64,000 nt of DNA from Gigaspora rosea (taxonomy: Eukaryota; Glomeromycota; Glomeromycetes; Diversisporales; Gigasporaceae). This document shows, piece by piece, positions 22,620-33,301 of the stretch. Each line of letters opens with the position of its first letter. Within the stretch, counting starts at the first letter, position 1. A program made the translations under genes and the position numbers. The DNA is taken from NCBI GenBank assembly GCA_003550325.1, contig QKWP01000806.1, positions 84,216-148,215 of the forward strand, given 5' to 3'. The notes beneath the pieces were generated by a model. That model searched no databases and was not told where the DNA came from. It worked only from the letters and a program-made list of their open reading frames with translations.

Positions 22620-23464
22620 GGTACGACCCTAAAAATGGGAAATGTGCCTGTTAGTTTGGTCAAAATAAATGGTGAAATAATCGAAGCTCCGATTGACCCT
22701 GGTTCAAAATTGAACCTAATACATGAATCGCTTGCCAGATGAATGGGGTTAACTTGGAATCCCATAGCGAGTAAGGGATGAATGGCAAATGATCGGTTGA
22801 GCGAATTTGTTGGATATATTCCAAACGTGGAAGTAATAACTGAAAGTATTAGGGTCATTCAAGGATTTATGTGTTGAAAGCTGTGAGCTTTGAAGCATTA
22901 TTGGGAATGCCATGGTTGGCTGCGGCAAGGTGCAACCTAAAATGGAAAAATAACAAGTTATGGTGCACAACCGGATCTGATTATAGAAAAGCCTCGTTTA
23001 TTGCATCTGTTGTGTCTAAGGAATGGATAAATGTGCAAGGTTATGATGACAATGATGATAGCGAGGATGATGCAGAAAGCATTATGGCCATACGTAGAGT
23101 TGAATTACATCAATATCAAGAGTGCGGAAGGGATGAACATCAAATTGATGGGCTAGAGGATATTGTAAAGCACGCTATCAATTCAAACAAAATTGCTATT
23201 AAAGAGGCCAGATCCATCGACCCACGTGATTTGGTTGAGAAAGGTCACTTTGGGCGAATAATTTATTGGTCATGTGATAATGAACAAAGTAATGGCTCGA
23301 TTAAAGGATTGGATATTGAACCTGGTGTAGTGATGCGCCTAACCAAGGACAATTATGGTAAATTGGACTTTGGTGACGCTATTTCTCCTGAGAAAAGAAA
23401 ATGGATTGGAGAACAATTAATAAATAAAGCCCGAATATATTTGCGTTTGACATTTCAGAAATAG
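22620..23464 (+). pseudogene. gypsy aspartic protease and linker
   Basis: VNGEIIEAPIDPGSKLN then LIHESLAR is the N-terminal half of a retroviral-type aspartic protease, and FEALLGMPWLAAARCNLKW is the typical C-terminal half. The active-site triplet, normally D-S/T-G, reads D-P-G at 22695-22703, which should abolish cleavage of the polyprotein. A TGA follows LAR, and a frameshift near 22870 separates the halves. An acidic linker follows (to 23464) leading to reverse transcriptase. Confidence 0.8.
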
Positions 23465-24430
23465 GTAGAACTAACCTAATTCAGTACAGGGTTAGTTCTG
23501 GTGGAAGAGAAATCCCGCCAATGCATATGTGTTCAATTAGAATAAATAATCTGGAGCATGCTTGCATGTTCGAACATCACCTGAAAGATATGTTGAAATA
23601 TGGATTATTGGAAAAAGGCATGGGCCAATATGCCTACCATTGTTTTCCAGTTAAGAAAACGGAAGGAGGAACTGATAAGCTAAGAGTGGTTGGGGACATA
23701 AGACCACTTAACAAGTATATTATCAAGGACGGGTATCCTTTACCCATCATACGTGACATTTTAGAAAAAGCAGTTGGTCATGACTGGTATTCTAGCGTAG
23801 ATGCCTATAAAGGTTATTGGCAAATACGTATACGTGACGAAGATAAAGACAAGGTAGCTGTTGCTACCCCTCTTGAGTATTACATTATACCGTCATATGC
23901 ATGGGTCTCAAAAATGCTAGTGAAACTTTTTAGCGATTAATGGATAAACTGCTCGAAGGCGATGAATGGAGATACATTGCCACGGCATATCAGGATGATG
24001 TCGGTCTTTGGACCCGGGGGTCAATTGAGGAGCATGTTGACAAGTTTGTCAAACATTTGATAATGCCGGTCTCACTTTTGCTACTAAAAAGTGTCGACTA
24101 CTTTATAAGGAATTGAACATATATGGTTTCATTGTTGGTAAACAAGGCATAAAGCCTGATCCGACCAGAATAAAGAAAATTGATGAATGGAAGGCACCAA
24201 CAAACGTTCAAAAAGTTCGTGCATTTCTAGGAACTATGAACTATTACCATCGATTTGTGAGAAACTTTAGCGCAATCGCCAAACCATTAACTGATCTAAC
24301 AAGAAATAATGTTAACTTCAAAAGGGACATTGAGGAGGCCAAGGCATTTCAATTACTAAAACATAAAATGACGAATGATATAATATTAAAAGGTAAGCTG
24401 CTAAAGATGGAAGTTGTCCTTACCAAATGA
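23465..24430 (+). pseudogene. gypsy reverse transcriptase
   Basis: The fingers and palm show LRVVGDIRPLNKYIIKDGYP and WYSSVDAYKGYWQIRI, whose D is the first metal-binding aspartate. The catalytic box YQDDV occurs near 23989 in another frame, so a frameshift lies around 23900. The connection region with FLGTMNYYHRFVRNFSAIAK then PL is at 24220-24290. Apart from frame breaks the catalytic residues are intact. The enzyme would copy the element's RNA into DNA. Confidence 0.9.
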
Positions 24431-24790
24431 GTACTGATGCGAGTGACACTGCGTTAGGTGTTGTTTTAGAACAGAAGGATGATCAACATATGCTGCGCCT
24501 GTGATGTTTGAGTCACGAAAGTTAAATTCACATGAGCAAAATTATACAATTACCGAAAGAGAATGTTTGGGAATAGTTTTTAGTTGTAACACGTGTGAGA
24601 GGTACATGGCCGGAACGACATTTGATGTTTGGGTCGACCATCAAGCCCTAGAATGGCTTTTTAATAACGCTCAGTTGAAGGGACATCTCATGCGTTGGGT
24701 AATAGCTTTGCAAGCTTTCGATTTTAAAGTACACTACAAGCCCAGAAAAAAGCATGGGCATGCTGATGGATTGTCTCGATATCCTGATCC
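24428..24790 (+). pseudogene. gypsy RNase H domain
   Basis: Acidic active-site positions are visible: D in STDASDTALGVVLEQ, E in TERECLGIVFS, D in VWVDHQALEWLF, and the C-terminal D in HADGLSRYP. It follows the reverse transcriptase after a small frame break at about 24428, with another near 24490. It removes RNA from RNA-DNA hybrids during replication. Confidence 0.85.
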
Positions 24791-24979
24791 TGGCACACCT
24801 GAAAATCGACCTTTAGATGAAGAGTATATTGATTCATTACTTCTGAGTGTTGGTGAGGGTGTTGATCGATGCATAAGAGATTTGGAGATGGTTAAAAACT
24901 ACTTGGTAAACATGCATTGGCCAAGTGATAAATTAAAGAAAGATTTACCCCGGCTTCAAAATAAAGCTTGAAAATTCTG

Positions 24980-26030
24980 CTTGAGAAATGGCCAATTGTT
25001 CAGAAGATCGATTTGGCAAACCACCACGGCGAGTTATAGTGAAAAATGGCGAGAAGGTTGAGATAATGAAGGCAAATCATGAAGGACTTGCAGGAGAAGG
25101 TAGACACCAAGGGATAAAAGGAACTGTTAGAAGAATTTTGTTGAGCTATGTATGGGAAGTGGTAGTGTATATGATGACGTGAAAAACTATGTATTAGCTT
25201 GTCTAGCATGTCAAATGTGTCATGGAAAACAACTTAAGGAACCCATTTACGTGACCGCTACTAGTTGGATCTTCTACAAGCTCTATGTTGATTATATCAG
25301 TCCTTTACCTAGAACGTCAGCAGGTCATGAACATATAGTAGTCACTGTCGAGGATTTGACAGGATATATAGAGGCACGAGCGTTGAAAAATAAAAATGCA
25401 AAATCAATCGCTACATTTTTGTGGGAAGAAATCATCACCAGGCATGGCTGTTTTGCTGAACTAACCTCAGATAGAGGAACCAAATTCAAAAATAAAATAA
25501 TGGAAGAGTTAACTGCACGATTGCAAATAAAACAGCAATTTACTGCCAGTTACCACCCGAGGCCAATGGTAGGGCTGAGCGCATAGTACAAAAATTGACC
25601 AGACTTCTTAGAAAGGTTAGTGCTGAAGCACAGAATTGATGGCATGACACTTGTGCGCTGCCATCTTGGTTCACAATTTAAAGAAAGCAAGGGTAAACAA
25701 AGACAACCTCTGTGAGCGATGGAAAGAATTCTATGATCGGCATGCGAATGAAAGTAAGGAAAAGATAGAAACTGGTGATTTGGTATTAGTGTATGACTCA
25801 ACGCTTGATAATTCACCCTGTAAGTTAGACTACAGGTGGGTTGGTCCTTATTTAGTAAGGAGAATTGGCCAAAAGGGTCACTTATATTTGAACGAAGTGG
25901 ACGGTAGTGAATTGAAGGTCCCTTTCACAAGGAACCGGGTTAAAAGGTTGAAGCAAAGAGAGGCATGGATGAATGAAAATGATGGTATGGAAAGTGTAGA
26001 CTTCGAGGATGAAGGTCTTGGTGAATCTAG
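24980..26030 (+). pseudogene. gypsy integrase with GPY-type C-terminus
   Basis: Zinc-binding HHCC residues are split over two frames (NHEGL...GRHQGIKG, then CLACQMC). The catalytic core follows: YVDYISPLP (first D), TSDRGTKF (second D) and, after a frameshift near 25560, the region that should hold the glutamate (following YHP). The C-terminal domain VGPYLVRRIGQKGHLYLNEV contains the GPY motif. It would insert the cDNA into the genome. The reading frame is interrupted at least three times. Confidence 0.85.
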
Positions 26031-26034
26031 CTCC

Positions 26035-26523
26035 TGTCATGGTGACGATCGATACCCCATGTACTACGTTTGAGGAATGCTTGGAATCAATGATTTACAG
26101 TAGGGTACATGATCCACATGAATCGAATAGCGGGTAAATCGGGTAAATCGGTATTGTTGCAGTAAATAGTTAATTTGTACATTTTGCATAATGTGTGCGT
26201 CATTGATGTAAAGTTTATTATAACTTGTGCATTAAATATGTAGTCATCGATTTATAGTCTAATGGAGTCAAAATTCTGTATAAATAGAATAAGAGTTTAA
26301 TAGAAAAAGGCAGTTTTCTTTGTTCGTAGAAATTATAATAATAAAGAAACGATATTAACTTTGGTATTGAAAGTAAGAGTGTCTAGTCCCGTGATCCTTT
26401 GAATGTGGTTTTGCATATCAACAAGTAGACAATTGAAAGTTGATTTGCATAAGCAAAACCCGAGTGTTGCTATTTGAGCTAGGTTAACGGTGGAAAACCC
26501 CTCTATTGTGAACCTGCAAGACA
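26035..26523 (+). repeat. Right LTR
   Basis: Aligns along its whole length with 20452-20939, from TGTCATGGTGACGATCGATA to TGCAAGACA. The TATAAATAG and AATAAAG signals are conserved near 26279 and 26340. Confidence 0.93.
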
Positions 26524-27532
26524 ATTAGCCTCATTATGTTGAACATCCAAACTTGACCAATGAACTTCTTCCTCATCATTCTTTTTAGTTAACAACATTG
26601 AAAGATAATTTTCTTTAATGGCAACTTTTAAAAAATAGTTTAATGCTAATACAAGTTTTTTTCAATGCCTGGCCATTAATAAGACAAGTAGCATGCATGT
26701 GCTTTGCCATTGTAATGTCTGCATTATCAGCTGTTTTTTTAGATAAGTTTGTAGTGATTTTAAATTGTTCATTATCTGCATGATTAACTGATGGTAATTT
26801 GTGATAAAGATAATATTCTTTATAATATTTTGCAATATAAACATTAAGATTAGAATAAATACAAAAAGAATTCCAGGTTTTGGTTTTATCTCCTTGTTTA
26901 GAATTAGTATGTTTAATTGCATCTTCCAATGAAAAAAAATATTTTGCATTAAGATTTGTAAAGAAGGTTGTCTAGATTTAGTCATCTTATTTAAACTACT
27001 AAAGTTCATTATCTTTTCATATATAATTGATCCTTATCTGTGGCTGAAAGTTTTAAAAAATTTGTAAGCAGCAAATTGAATAAAATAAATATAGTCAGTA
27101 GTAGTATAGTAGTATGTGCTCTGAATTATAGTACTTTCGATAAAAAGTTAGTTCTATTTTTCCAGAATATCTTGGTATGAAAATTTTAATTTTATTTCAT
27201 GGTTTAATATTTTTTTTAGTTAAATCAATGACATCAAAAATTTCAAAATAAGGAGCTTTTTGTTCAGCAATTTTCCATAAAGTATTCCAAAACTAATAAT
27301 AAATAAACTTGAATTCTAAAATAAATGTCTAATAAATGGTTAAAAAAATTTTTTTAATAATGAAACTAAGGTTGTACCTATAAACTGCACATTTTGGATT
27401 ATAAACATATTCTCTGTTTTCAAGTTTTTCTGGGGCCATATAGGGAGCATTATCTCTTGTTGCTCTGAGCTTACGTGAATTATCTTAATTGCTAAGACTC
27501 ATATCAAAATTTGCTATTTATGCTATTTATGC

Positions 27533-28070
27533 ACACTGTGGAGGGCAAAACTATTGGGTTAGTTACTAAATACAACTGACAACACCACTATCTATCCAAA
27601 ACAATGTCCTATAAGCGTGCAAGACTTTAGATCCTCAAACTGGCAGGCAGAAAGAGGTGTGGAAGATTTGGTCTGGGTCTCAAGGTTCGTTTAGGTCTTG
27701 CTGCGGCGTGGTTAAGCAAAGCTAAGTATATCTAAGTTCCTGTATATGGTTTCTTCTTAGAGTGGCCCTAATTCTACTTTACTTTATCACTCTTCTCTTT
27801 TATTCTAGGGCACAAGGTATGGGCGGTTTATATACAATCGTTGATTTTGATTAACGATTGGCAGGCCAATATTCGTTGATGCAAACTAGTTTTATCTAAA
27901 TGGGCGAAGCTAACTTCTGTGAATCTATTGTTTACGAAAGGGAAATAAACAAACATGAGCAGCGAGAAACCAAGGGCACAAACCGAATTGTGGCCTTGCT
28001 ATGCGCAGTTACCATGTGCTCATACTGGAAATCACTGCGGCATTACCTCACGCTATGCTGATCTTTCGTA
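27533..28070 (+). mobile_element. LTR-like repeat, truncated copy
   Basis: The first ~380 bp match 30329-30680 by eye: CACCACTATC, TAGATCC.....GCAG, GGTCTTGCTGCGGC, a TATGG.TTCTTCTT block and TTTATTCT(A/G)GGGC. It starts near TGTGGAGGGC. The right part (to the MITE) is less similar, with a GTTTACGAA word in common. It sits in the kinase pseudogene just upstream of the kinase C-lobe. Confidence 0.5.
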
Positions 28071-28072
28071 TA

Positions 28073-28389
28073 GTGATTTGAACTAAGAAAATTTTTCTTA
28101 ATTGGTTAACCAAACCGAATTATTTGGTGTTAACTGATTCAACCGGTTAAGGTTACTTCACGTTTATTTTTGGGAATTCTTGGACCTTTACTAAAATTTT
28201 TGTCTTATCTACCATGTTTATTTATTTTCTTTTTGGGACCTTTGCTCTTTTATGATATCATTTACATTTTGTTAACCAATTCTCAACCGGCTGTATGGGT
28301 CAACCGATTAAGTATTTACTTAACCGGTTACCTGAAATTTATTAAGTTCGAGTCAGTTAACCGATTATAACACAACCGGTTCAAATCAC
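28073..28389. mobile_element. TA-flanked MITE with internal AACCGGTT palindromes
   Basis: GTGATTTGAAC at the left pairs with GTTCAAATCAC at the right; TA lies directly outside both ends (28071-28072, 28390-28391). The interior carries repeated TTAACCGGTTAA-like words (TTAACTGATTCAACCGGTTA, CAACCGATTAAGT, TTAACCGGTTACC). The layout is the same as at 4366-4783, with a different internal palindrome. The small ORF inside it (28170-28370) is probably chance. Confidence 0.75.
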
Positions 28390-28399
28390 TACTTCTGTA

Positions 28400-29070
28400 A
28401 CCATGATATGATTTAGGAGAAATCATACGATCATATGATATAACCAGTGGGAAAAATCTCCTGGACAAACAAATAATTGAAAAAAACTTGGGGCGTAGCC
28501 CGTCACAACGCTCATGACATCCACCATTATATTGTCACTTCGGATATCATGATGCAAAATATCATGAGCATCAAAAATATTAAACCACGAGCAATATCCA
28601 AGGAATCCAAGACTTTAAATGAAGTTCTAACTTTTTACTTTGATAAAATTCATGCATGCTTCCATGTTCAGCACATTCGAGGACAATGTATTTTTTTGTT
28701 TTTATTTTCTTTACTTCTAATAAGTCCAAAGTATTTAATAATATCACTTGAACTACTGATACTTTTCAAAATTTTTACTTGTATATTGATATGTCTGGAA
28801 TGATCAATTTCTTTTTATGCAAATTGATTTAAGATATATAAGTAAGCTTTCAATAATCAAATTCATATTATATGCAAATTGATTAAAAATACATAAGTAA
28901 ATGTTTTAATAATCAAATGCATATTCTATGTGTAAGCTGTTACCATAAGCATTAACATGTATAAATGTATTATTGCTAATTGTACATCTCACCTTTAAAA
29001 ATGACTTCCTGAATAGTGTTTTTTAAGTATCCTTTTATAGTAATTACTGTGATTTTCTTATAATGTTTCA
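28400..29070. other. Unassigned stretch inside the kinase pseudogene
   Basis: An ORF at 28477-28803 (108 codons, containing HHYIVTSDIMMQNIMSIKNI) has no family I recognise and ends in a hydrophobic run. It could be a chance frame in inserted DNA. The rest is AT-rich, with TATGCAAATTGATT repeated near 28815 and 28872. Confidence 0.25.
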
Positions 29071-30328
29071 AAAACTCCTAATCAAGTATATCATTTTCAT
29101 TATCGTTTAAAGTTGAATCAAAATCTCTGAGACTGAGTAGCACATCTTCCTCATCTTTTTGTGGGGTTCTTAGATCATTCAATAAATTCTTGAGTTGAAT
29201 GATTTCACTTCTATTATCTATAATCATGCCAATCATTGCGTTTTCATCTGACACGTTAATTGATCTAGAGGCCCTAGGAATTCGCGCAAATCAATGCTCT
29301 TTACAAGTAATCTTAAAACTATTAATATAATTAAAAACTATTAATATAAACAATTAAAAGAATACGATAACTGATAAGTATTATTTTATTGTACAAAAGA
29401 TAAAATTACCTCTTTGGTTTCCCTAATATGATATCTTCTTTTAATGAATCCTTATCTCCGTCTTTTTTCAAATTTGTATCAATTGTAATGACAAAATTTA
29501 AAGTACTAATATATCCGTCAAATTCAGTTGTGAATTCTTCAAATTTATTTTTTATAAGTTGAGCTTGAAGAAATTTTTGCATATCATTAAAAGTATGAAT
29601 TTTATTAATAACAAAATCTCTAATATGTTTTCATTGATTGAAATAAATTAAGCATGATTCCAAGATTTTGTGAAGTAAAACAATTTTTCATAATGATCTT
29701 TACGAATGATTAAATTTTCTATAGCAGCTTTCGCAGCTTGAACTCGCACAACTAGAGCACCATAAATTCTTTTATTCTGTTTTGCAACTTGAAATAAACC
29801 AGGATTTCATTAACAATTCCAAATATATCTTTTACTACTGTTTGAATGTAATTTGCAAAAGTAAGAGATTCGGTACTCAATAATTATATCAGTTATCTAA
29901 TGCAGGAGAAACCTGTTCTAAATATTTAGTTACTTTGAAATTTCATTGTTATTTTCATTAACCATAATATTATCATTTTTCATTAACGTTATACCTGTCA
30001 TTATGCCTGATATTTTCATTGTCGTTAGGCATTATTTAATTCACTTTCACAAAAAATATGATTAATAAAGTATAGATTCACTCTTTTAAAAATATTTAAT
30101 TACACATTTAACCGCATATACATATAAAAAATATTTATTCACTGTGACTTAATTGTCACTGAGTACCGAGTAATTCCGACTAGTGAGAACCAATCAGTTT
30201 ATTAAGAGGTAAATTGGTAAAACCAAATTTTGTAACTATTGCCATGATATTTGTAATCTAGAACTTCAAACTTAAATTTAATCATCACACATTGTTATAC
30301 ATACTAAAACCAGTCTTGGCATTTACGT

Positions 30329-31112
30329 TGTGACAGTGGTGGCAATCGGGTATGCAGCTAAAATACACTAACTGCACCACTATCGAATCAAACCAATATC
30401 TAACAATCGTGCATGACTCTAGATCCTTGCAGAAAGAGTCGTGGTTGATTTGGCCAGGTCTAGGGTCTTGCTGCGGCATAGTGGAAAATAAAGAAAAGTA
30501 TTTCTTTGATTTCTCTTATATGGTTCTTCTTGCGCTGGTTCTAATTCGACTCTATTTATATGATTCTTATCCTTTATTCTGGGGCGAGAAAGTGATGATT
30601 GTCACATGATTAAGAGCAAAATTGGATTGATGCTGGTGATTAATCGAACAATGGAATGAATTAATTGTTAGGTTTAATCAATTTATGTTTTTATATAAAA
30701 AGTGATTAATTTGATCTTTCTTTCTTTAACTGGGTTATAATATAAATGGGATTCAAGACACGGTTTACGAAGTCACAACTAACAACTTTACTTAGAATAA
30801 TGAATGTTTTCAATAATCAGTTTTATAATAAATGTTTTAAAGACAAGAAAAACTTCTTAACACTTTGACACTTATTTCGAAGATTAGAACTCAACTCAAT
30901 CTTTATTGAAGCGAAAAGGGTTATTATATACTTTTTCCCCTCTTAATAAATACATGAAATTTAGACTAATTCAACTAACTCTATTGAATTCATTTCTGAC
31001 TCACTATGACTACAATTTCTTGGGGCGAAAGTCAGAAGGGGCTTCCTACGCCTCGAGGCGTATTTGGTGCGAGAATTGACTCTGCCTTTGTGCCGGAACT
31101 ATTAATTACATG
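30329..31112 (+). mobile_element. LTR-like repeat with a possible primer binding site
   Basis: Begins TGTGACAGTGGTGGCAATCG and runs to about ATTAATTACA, where TGGTGTCAG follows (31111). That resembles the common TGGTATCAG primer site complementary to initiator Met-tRNA. A TATATGG promoter-like word and the block GGTCTTGCTGCGGC are shared with 27533-28070. No internal coding region follows, because the foldback element starts at 31137. It may be one end of a deleted LTR element; the limits are tentative. Confidence 0.45.
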
Positions 31113-31529
31113 GTGTCAGTACTATAGTATTAATTAGTGTTTCGGGCGAAATTATATATTTCGCCAGGCGAAATTTCCGAAATAGGGCGAAATATGTTTC
31201 ACCCAAAGACCTCAAATCCGATAATTCAAAACTGGCGAAACTGGCGAAATGTCCGAAACCTGGCGAAATGTCTGAAACCTGGCGAAATGTCCGAAAATTG
31301 GCAAAACCGAAACCTGGCGAAAGTTCCGAAATCTAATATTAGAAATTTTATTGGAAAATACCTAGAGCGTAGTTAAACGGAGTATGAGTCCAATTTGGGG
31401 GATGGTGTGAACAGATCCCACGAAATATTCACTTATCCGAAATATTATATATTAGTAACATGTGAATAGCGATGACGATAAATTATCATTTCCTTTTAAT
31501 TTTTGCAAATTCTAAGTTTTTCCAAAATT

Positions 31530-31685
31530 CCCGCGCGGGATGCAGGATCACGCGCGTGATCCGCGCGTGATTCGCGGGATTGTTTACCGGAAATCTGTAA
31601 AGTTCGGCCGGAATTATGGTACTGGCCCGAATTATCCAATTATCCCACACCACGTGAAGGATAACGCGCGGGATTACAGTATTGT
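31530..31685. repeat. GC-rich palindromic block
   Basis: CCCGCGCGGGAT, GATCACGCGCGTGATC, CGCGCGTGAT and GATAACGCGCGGGAT cluster here in an otherwise AT-rich region. The outer words form a loose inverted repeat (ATTCCCGCGCGGGAT against AACGCGCGGGATTA), so this may be another small element nested in the foldback element. Confidence 0.5.
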
Positions 31686-31740
31686 GTAGTTATCTAATTA
31701 GGAAGATTTATTGATAGATACTACAATAATTTTCTTATAA

Positions 31741-32077
31741 GGCCACGCAAAGTTAAATTTTTGTTTTGCGAGTCGGATTTTTTTTTTTTTTTAAAAAAAA
31801 AAAACTTTGTGTGGTCTACATTCATTCATGTTCACATCTAAGGGAATGCAAAGTTAATTCTTCGGTTTGCATAACATGGAATCAGAATATTTTGATTTTT
31901 TGTTTTATTGGGCCCATCGGGTAATTCCGGAAAAGTAAGGTCATCATCGGGTGACACCGGAGAAAAAATTAAATGGCAAAAATGGAATAATAGTCACAAT
32001 AGAAATTTTGAAAAAAATTTTTTTTGAAAAATTGAGTTGGCGGGTTATGCAAAACGAAAAATTAACTTCGTGTGGCC
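31741..32077. mobile_element. Harbinger/Tourist-like MITE, copy 1
   Basis: GGCCACGCAAAGTTAAATTT, then TTGTTTTGC, pairs with GCAAAACGAAAAATTAACTT, then CGTGTGGCC. TAA flanks both ends as a direct repeat (31738-31740, 32078-32080), the 3-bp TWA target duplication of PIF/Harbinger elements. A long T-run/A-run hairpin (31779-31804) lies inside. Copies at 44954, 48253, 47101 and 47524 share the GGCC...AAGTT(A/G)ATTTTTCG end. Confidence 0.8.
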
Positions 32078-32564
32078 TAAATTTTCTTATATAAAATTTT
32101 TTAAAGACATATCTCACAATTTGGTTCTTTAATGAAATAAACTGAGTTAAAGGATTAAAATACTGTAAATTTTAAATAAATTTTTAAAGTATATAAATTG
32201 TTATTTTACCTAGTATTATCTCTTCGTACTGTATGTATACTTCATATATTACTATGTTTTTGCAAGCAAATTTGCCTATGCAAAAATGTTGTAATTACAA
32301 ATTACATTATGAATTTATAATTCTGCAAACGAGAAAAATAATAGAACAATAGAATTCCGAAAAAGTAAAAAATAAAAAAATCGAAAAAGTTTCGGAGATT
32401 TCGCCATTTCGGTTTCGCCGGGTTCCGGAGGTTTCGCCAGGTTTCGGAAGTTTCGCCCATTTCGGAAATTTCGGAAATTTCGGAAATTTCGGATTTATTT
32501 CGCCTTTGGGAGCATTTCGGTTTCGCCTTTCGGATTTTGAAAATGGATTTCGCCCGAAACACTA

Positions 32565-33300
32565 ACCCATAGGCCATATAATTCTGTACCATACCAAATT
32601 GCCCTTTATTTTTAATACGACCAACAAGCATAAAGATAACTGGAAATCTTGAGAAACAAAATAAAATGAAACTTAATGCCCAAAGTTTTAGATAGCAAAG
32701 ACGTTTGAAAGAAACAAACATGATAGTTTGTTTAAAAGCATTCTTGAAGTTGTTCTAATATAGTCTCATTTCATAAAGTAAGAAATTAAAATATCATTAT
32801 TGTTATATCGAATTAATTAATTGTTGGTTGAACTAAGCTGTCAATGAAATGAACCGAACCGCAGGAATTTTTGACCCAGCATAGTTTGTTCAATGTATTC
32901 ATGGGGTATAACTTTATAGATACTTCTATATTTACTTGGAAAATGTGAATAACGAGTGAATCTCTGGATTTAAAGGTTGTTCATTTTTTATTGAATATTT
33001 TAGGCTATTGATTTGAAACTTTATAAATATATGTAAGTTGATGAGAAAAGCAATTTTATTTAGAGTATTAAATAATGATAGCTTAGTAAATTATTGTGTC
33101 ATTGCATCCTTTTAGTTGTGTAATTTCATTAAATTTTGTTGGATAGTCATNACGACATTGTGCTACATATAATACATGTACACGTCTAACAACTACATTA
33201 TTCGTATTTACTTATATATTTTAAAGAATTTAAACTCTAGTCGAACATTAATATCATATTAACAAGCTTCATATATCATAAACGATAATTTAACAATAGT
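32565..33300. other. Intergenic; possible minus-strand gene trace
   Basis: On the minus strand 32721-32570 encodes a hydrophobic stretch (LWALSFILFCFSRFPVIFML then VGRIKNKGQFGM) that could be a membrane-protein fragment cut by the foldback element, but I recognise no family. The rest to 33300 shows nothing. Position 33151 is an undetermined base (N). Confidence 0.25.
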
Positions 33301-33301
33301 C

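Larger units (their letters stand above)
20452..26523 (+). mobile_element. Full-length Ty3/gypsy LTR retrotransposon, inactivated
   Basis: Two ~488-bp LTRs bracket the element, and ATTAG is duplicated exactly at 20447-20451 and 26524-26528, a 5-bp target duplication. The total length is 6,072 bp. Domain order from the left is gag with zinc knuckle, protease, reverse transcriptase, RNase H, integrase, then a GPY-type C-terminus; integrase after RNase H defines Ty3/gypsy rather than copia. Coding is broken by several frameshifts and stops and the protease active site is changed, so the copy cannot move by itself. The LTRs differ at roughly two dozen positions by eye, so insertion is not very recent. 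It sits in a decayed kinase-Sel1 gene. Confidence 0.95.
26524..30032 (-). pseudogene. Decayed kinase-Sel1 fusion gene, interrupted by transposons
   Basis: Read on the minus strand in order: a helical N-terminal domain at 29940-29410 (IYGALVVRVQAAKAAIENLI, FEEFTTEFDGYISTLNFVIT) like that of many Glomeromycotina TKL-like kinases; a linker at 29290-29080 (SEIIQLKNLLNDLRTPQKDE); the kinase C-lobe at 27515-27180 (ATRDNAPYMAPEKLENREYV, then FGIL and KIAEQKAPYFE) with a clean GT-AG intron at about 27301-27378; then Sel1-like repeats at 27010-26540 (KYYKEYYLYHKLPSVNHADN). The DFG position reads NFD, so the copy may have been a pseudokinase. LTR-like DNA (27533-28070) and a MITE (28073-28389) separate linker from kinase, and the gypsy element truncates the 3-prime end. 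Confidence 0.6.
31137..32562. mobile_element. Foldback element with GCGAAA/CCGAAA repeat arms
   Basis: GTGTTTCGGGCGAAAT at the left pairs with ATTTCGCCCGAAACAC at the right; TA lies outside both ends (31135-31136, 32563-32564). Each ~200-bp arm is an array of TGGCGAAA and TTCCGAAA words, inverted on the other side. The arms are markedly richer in G+C than their surroundings. The GTG start and TA flank match the MITEs at 4366 and 28073. The interior holds GC-rich palindromes and a second MITE. ORFs across the arms (31137-31376, 32302-32721) simply follow the repeats. Confidence 0.8.

Noticed and set aside
26333-26524. 63-codon minus-strand ORF
   Set aside because: Entirely inside the right LTR of the gypsy element.
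28170-28370. 66-codon ORF with a hydrophobic segment
   Set aside because: Lies wholly inside the MITE at 28073-28389 and covers its palindromic repeats.
31137-31376. 79-codon ORF with WRN repeats
   Set aside because: It coincides with the repeat arm of the foldback element; the peptide follows the GGCGAAATTCCGAAA period.
32302-32721. 139-codon minus-strand ORF as one gene
   Set aside because: It crosses the junction of the foldback arm at 32562; only the part beyond it could be old coding sequence.
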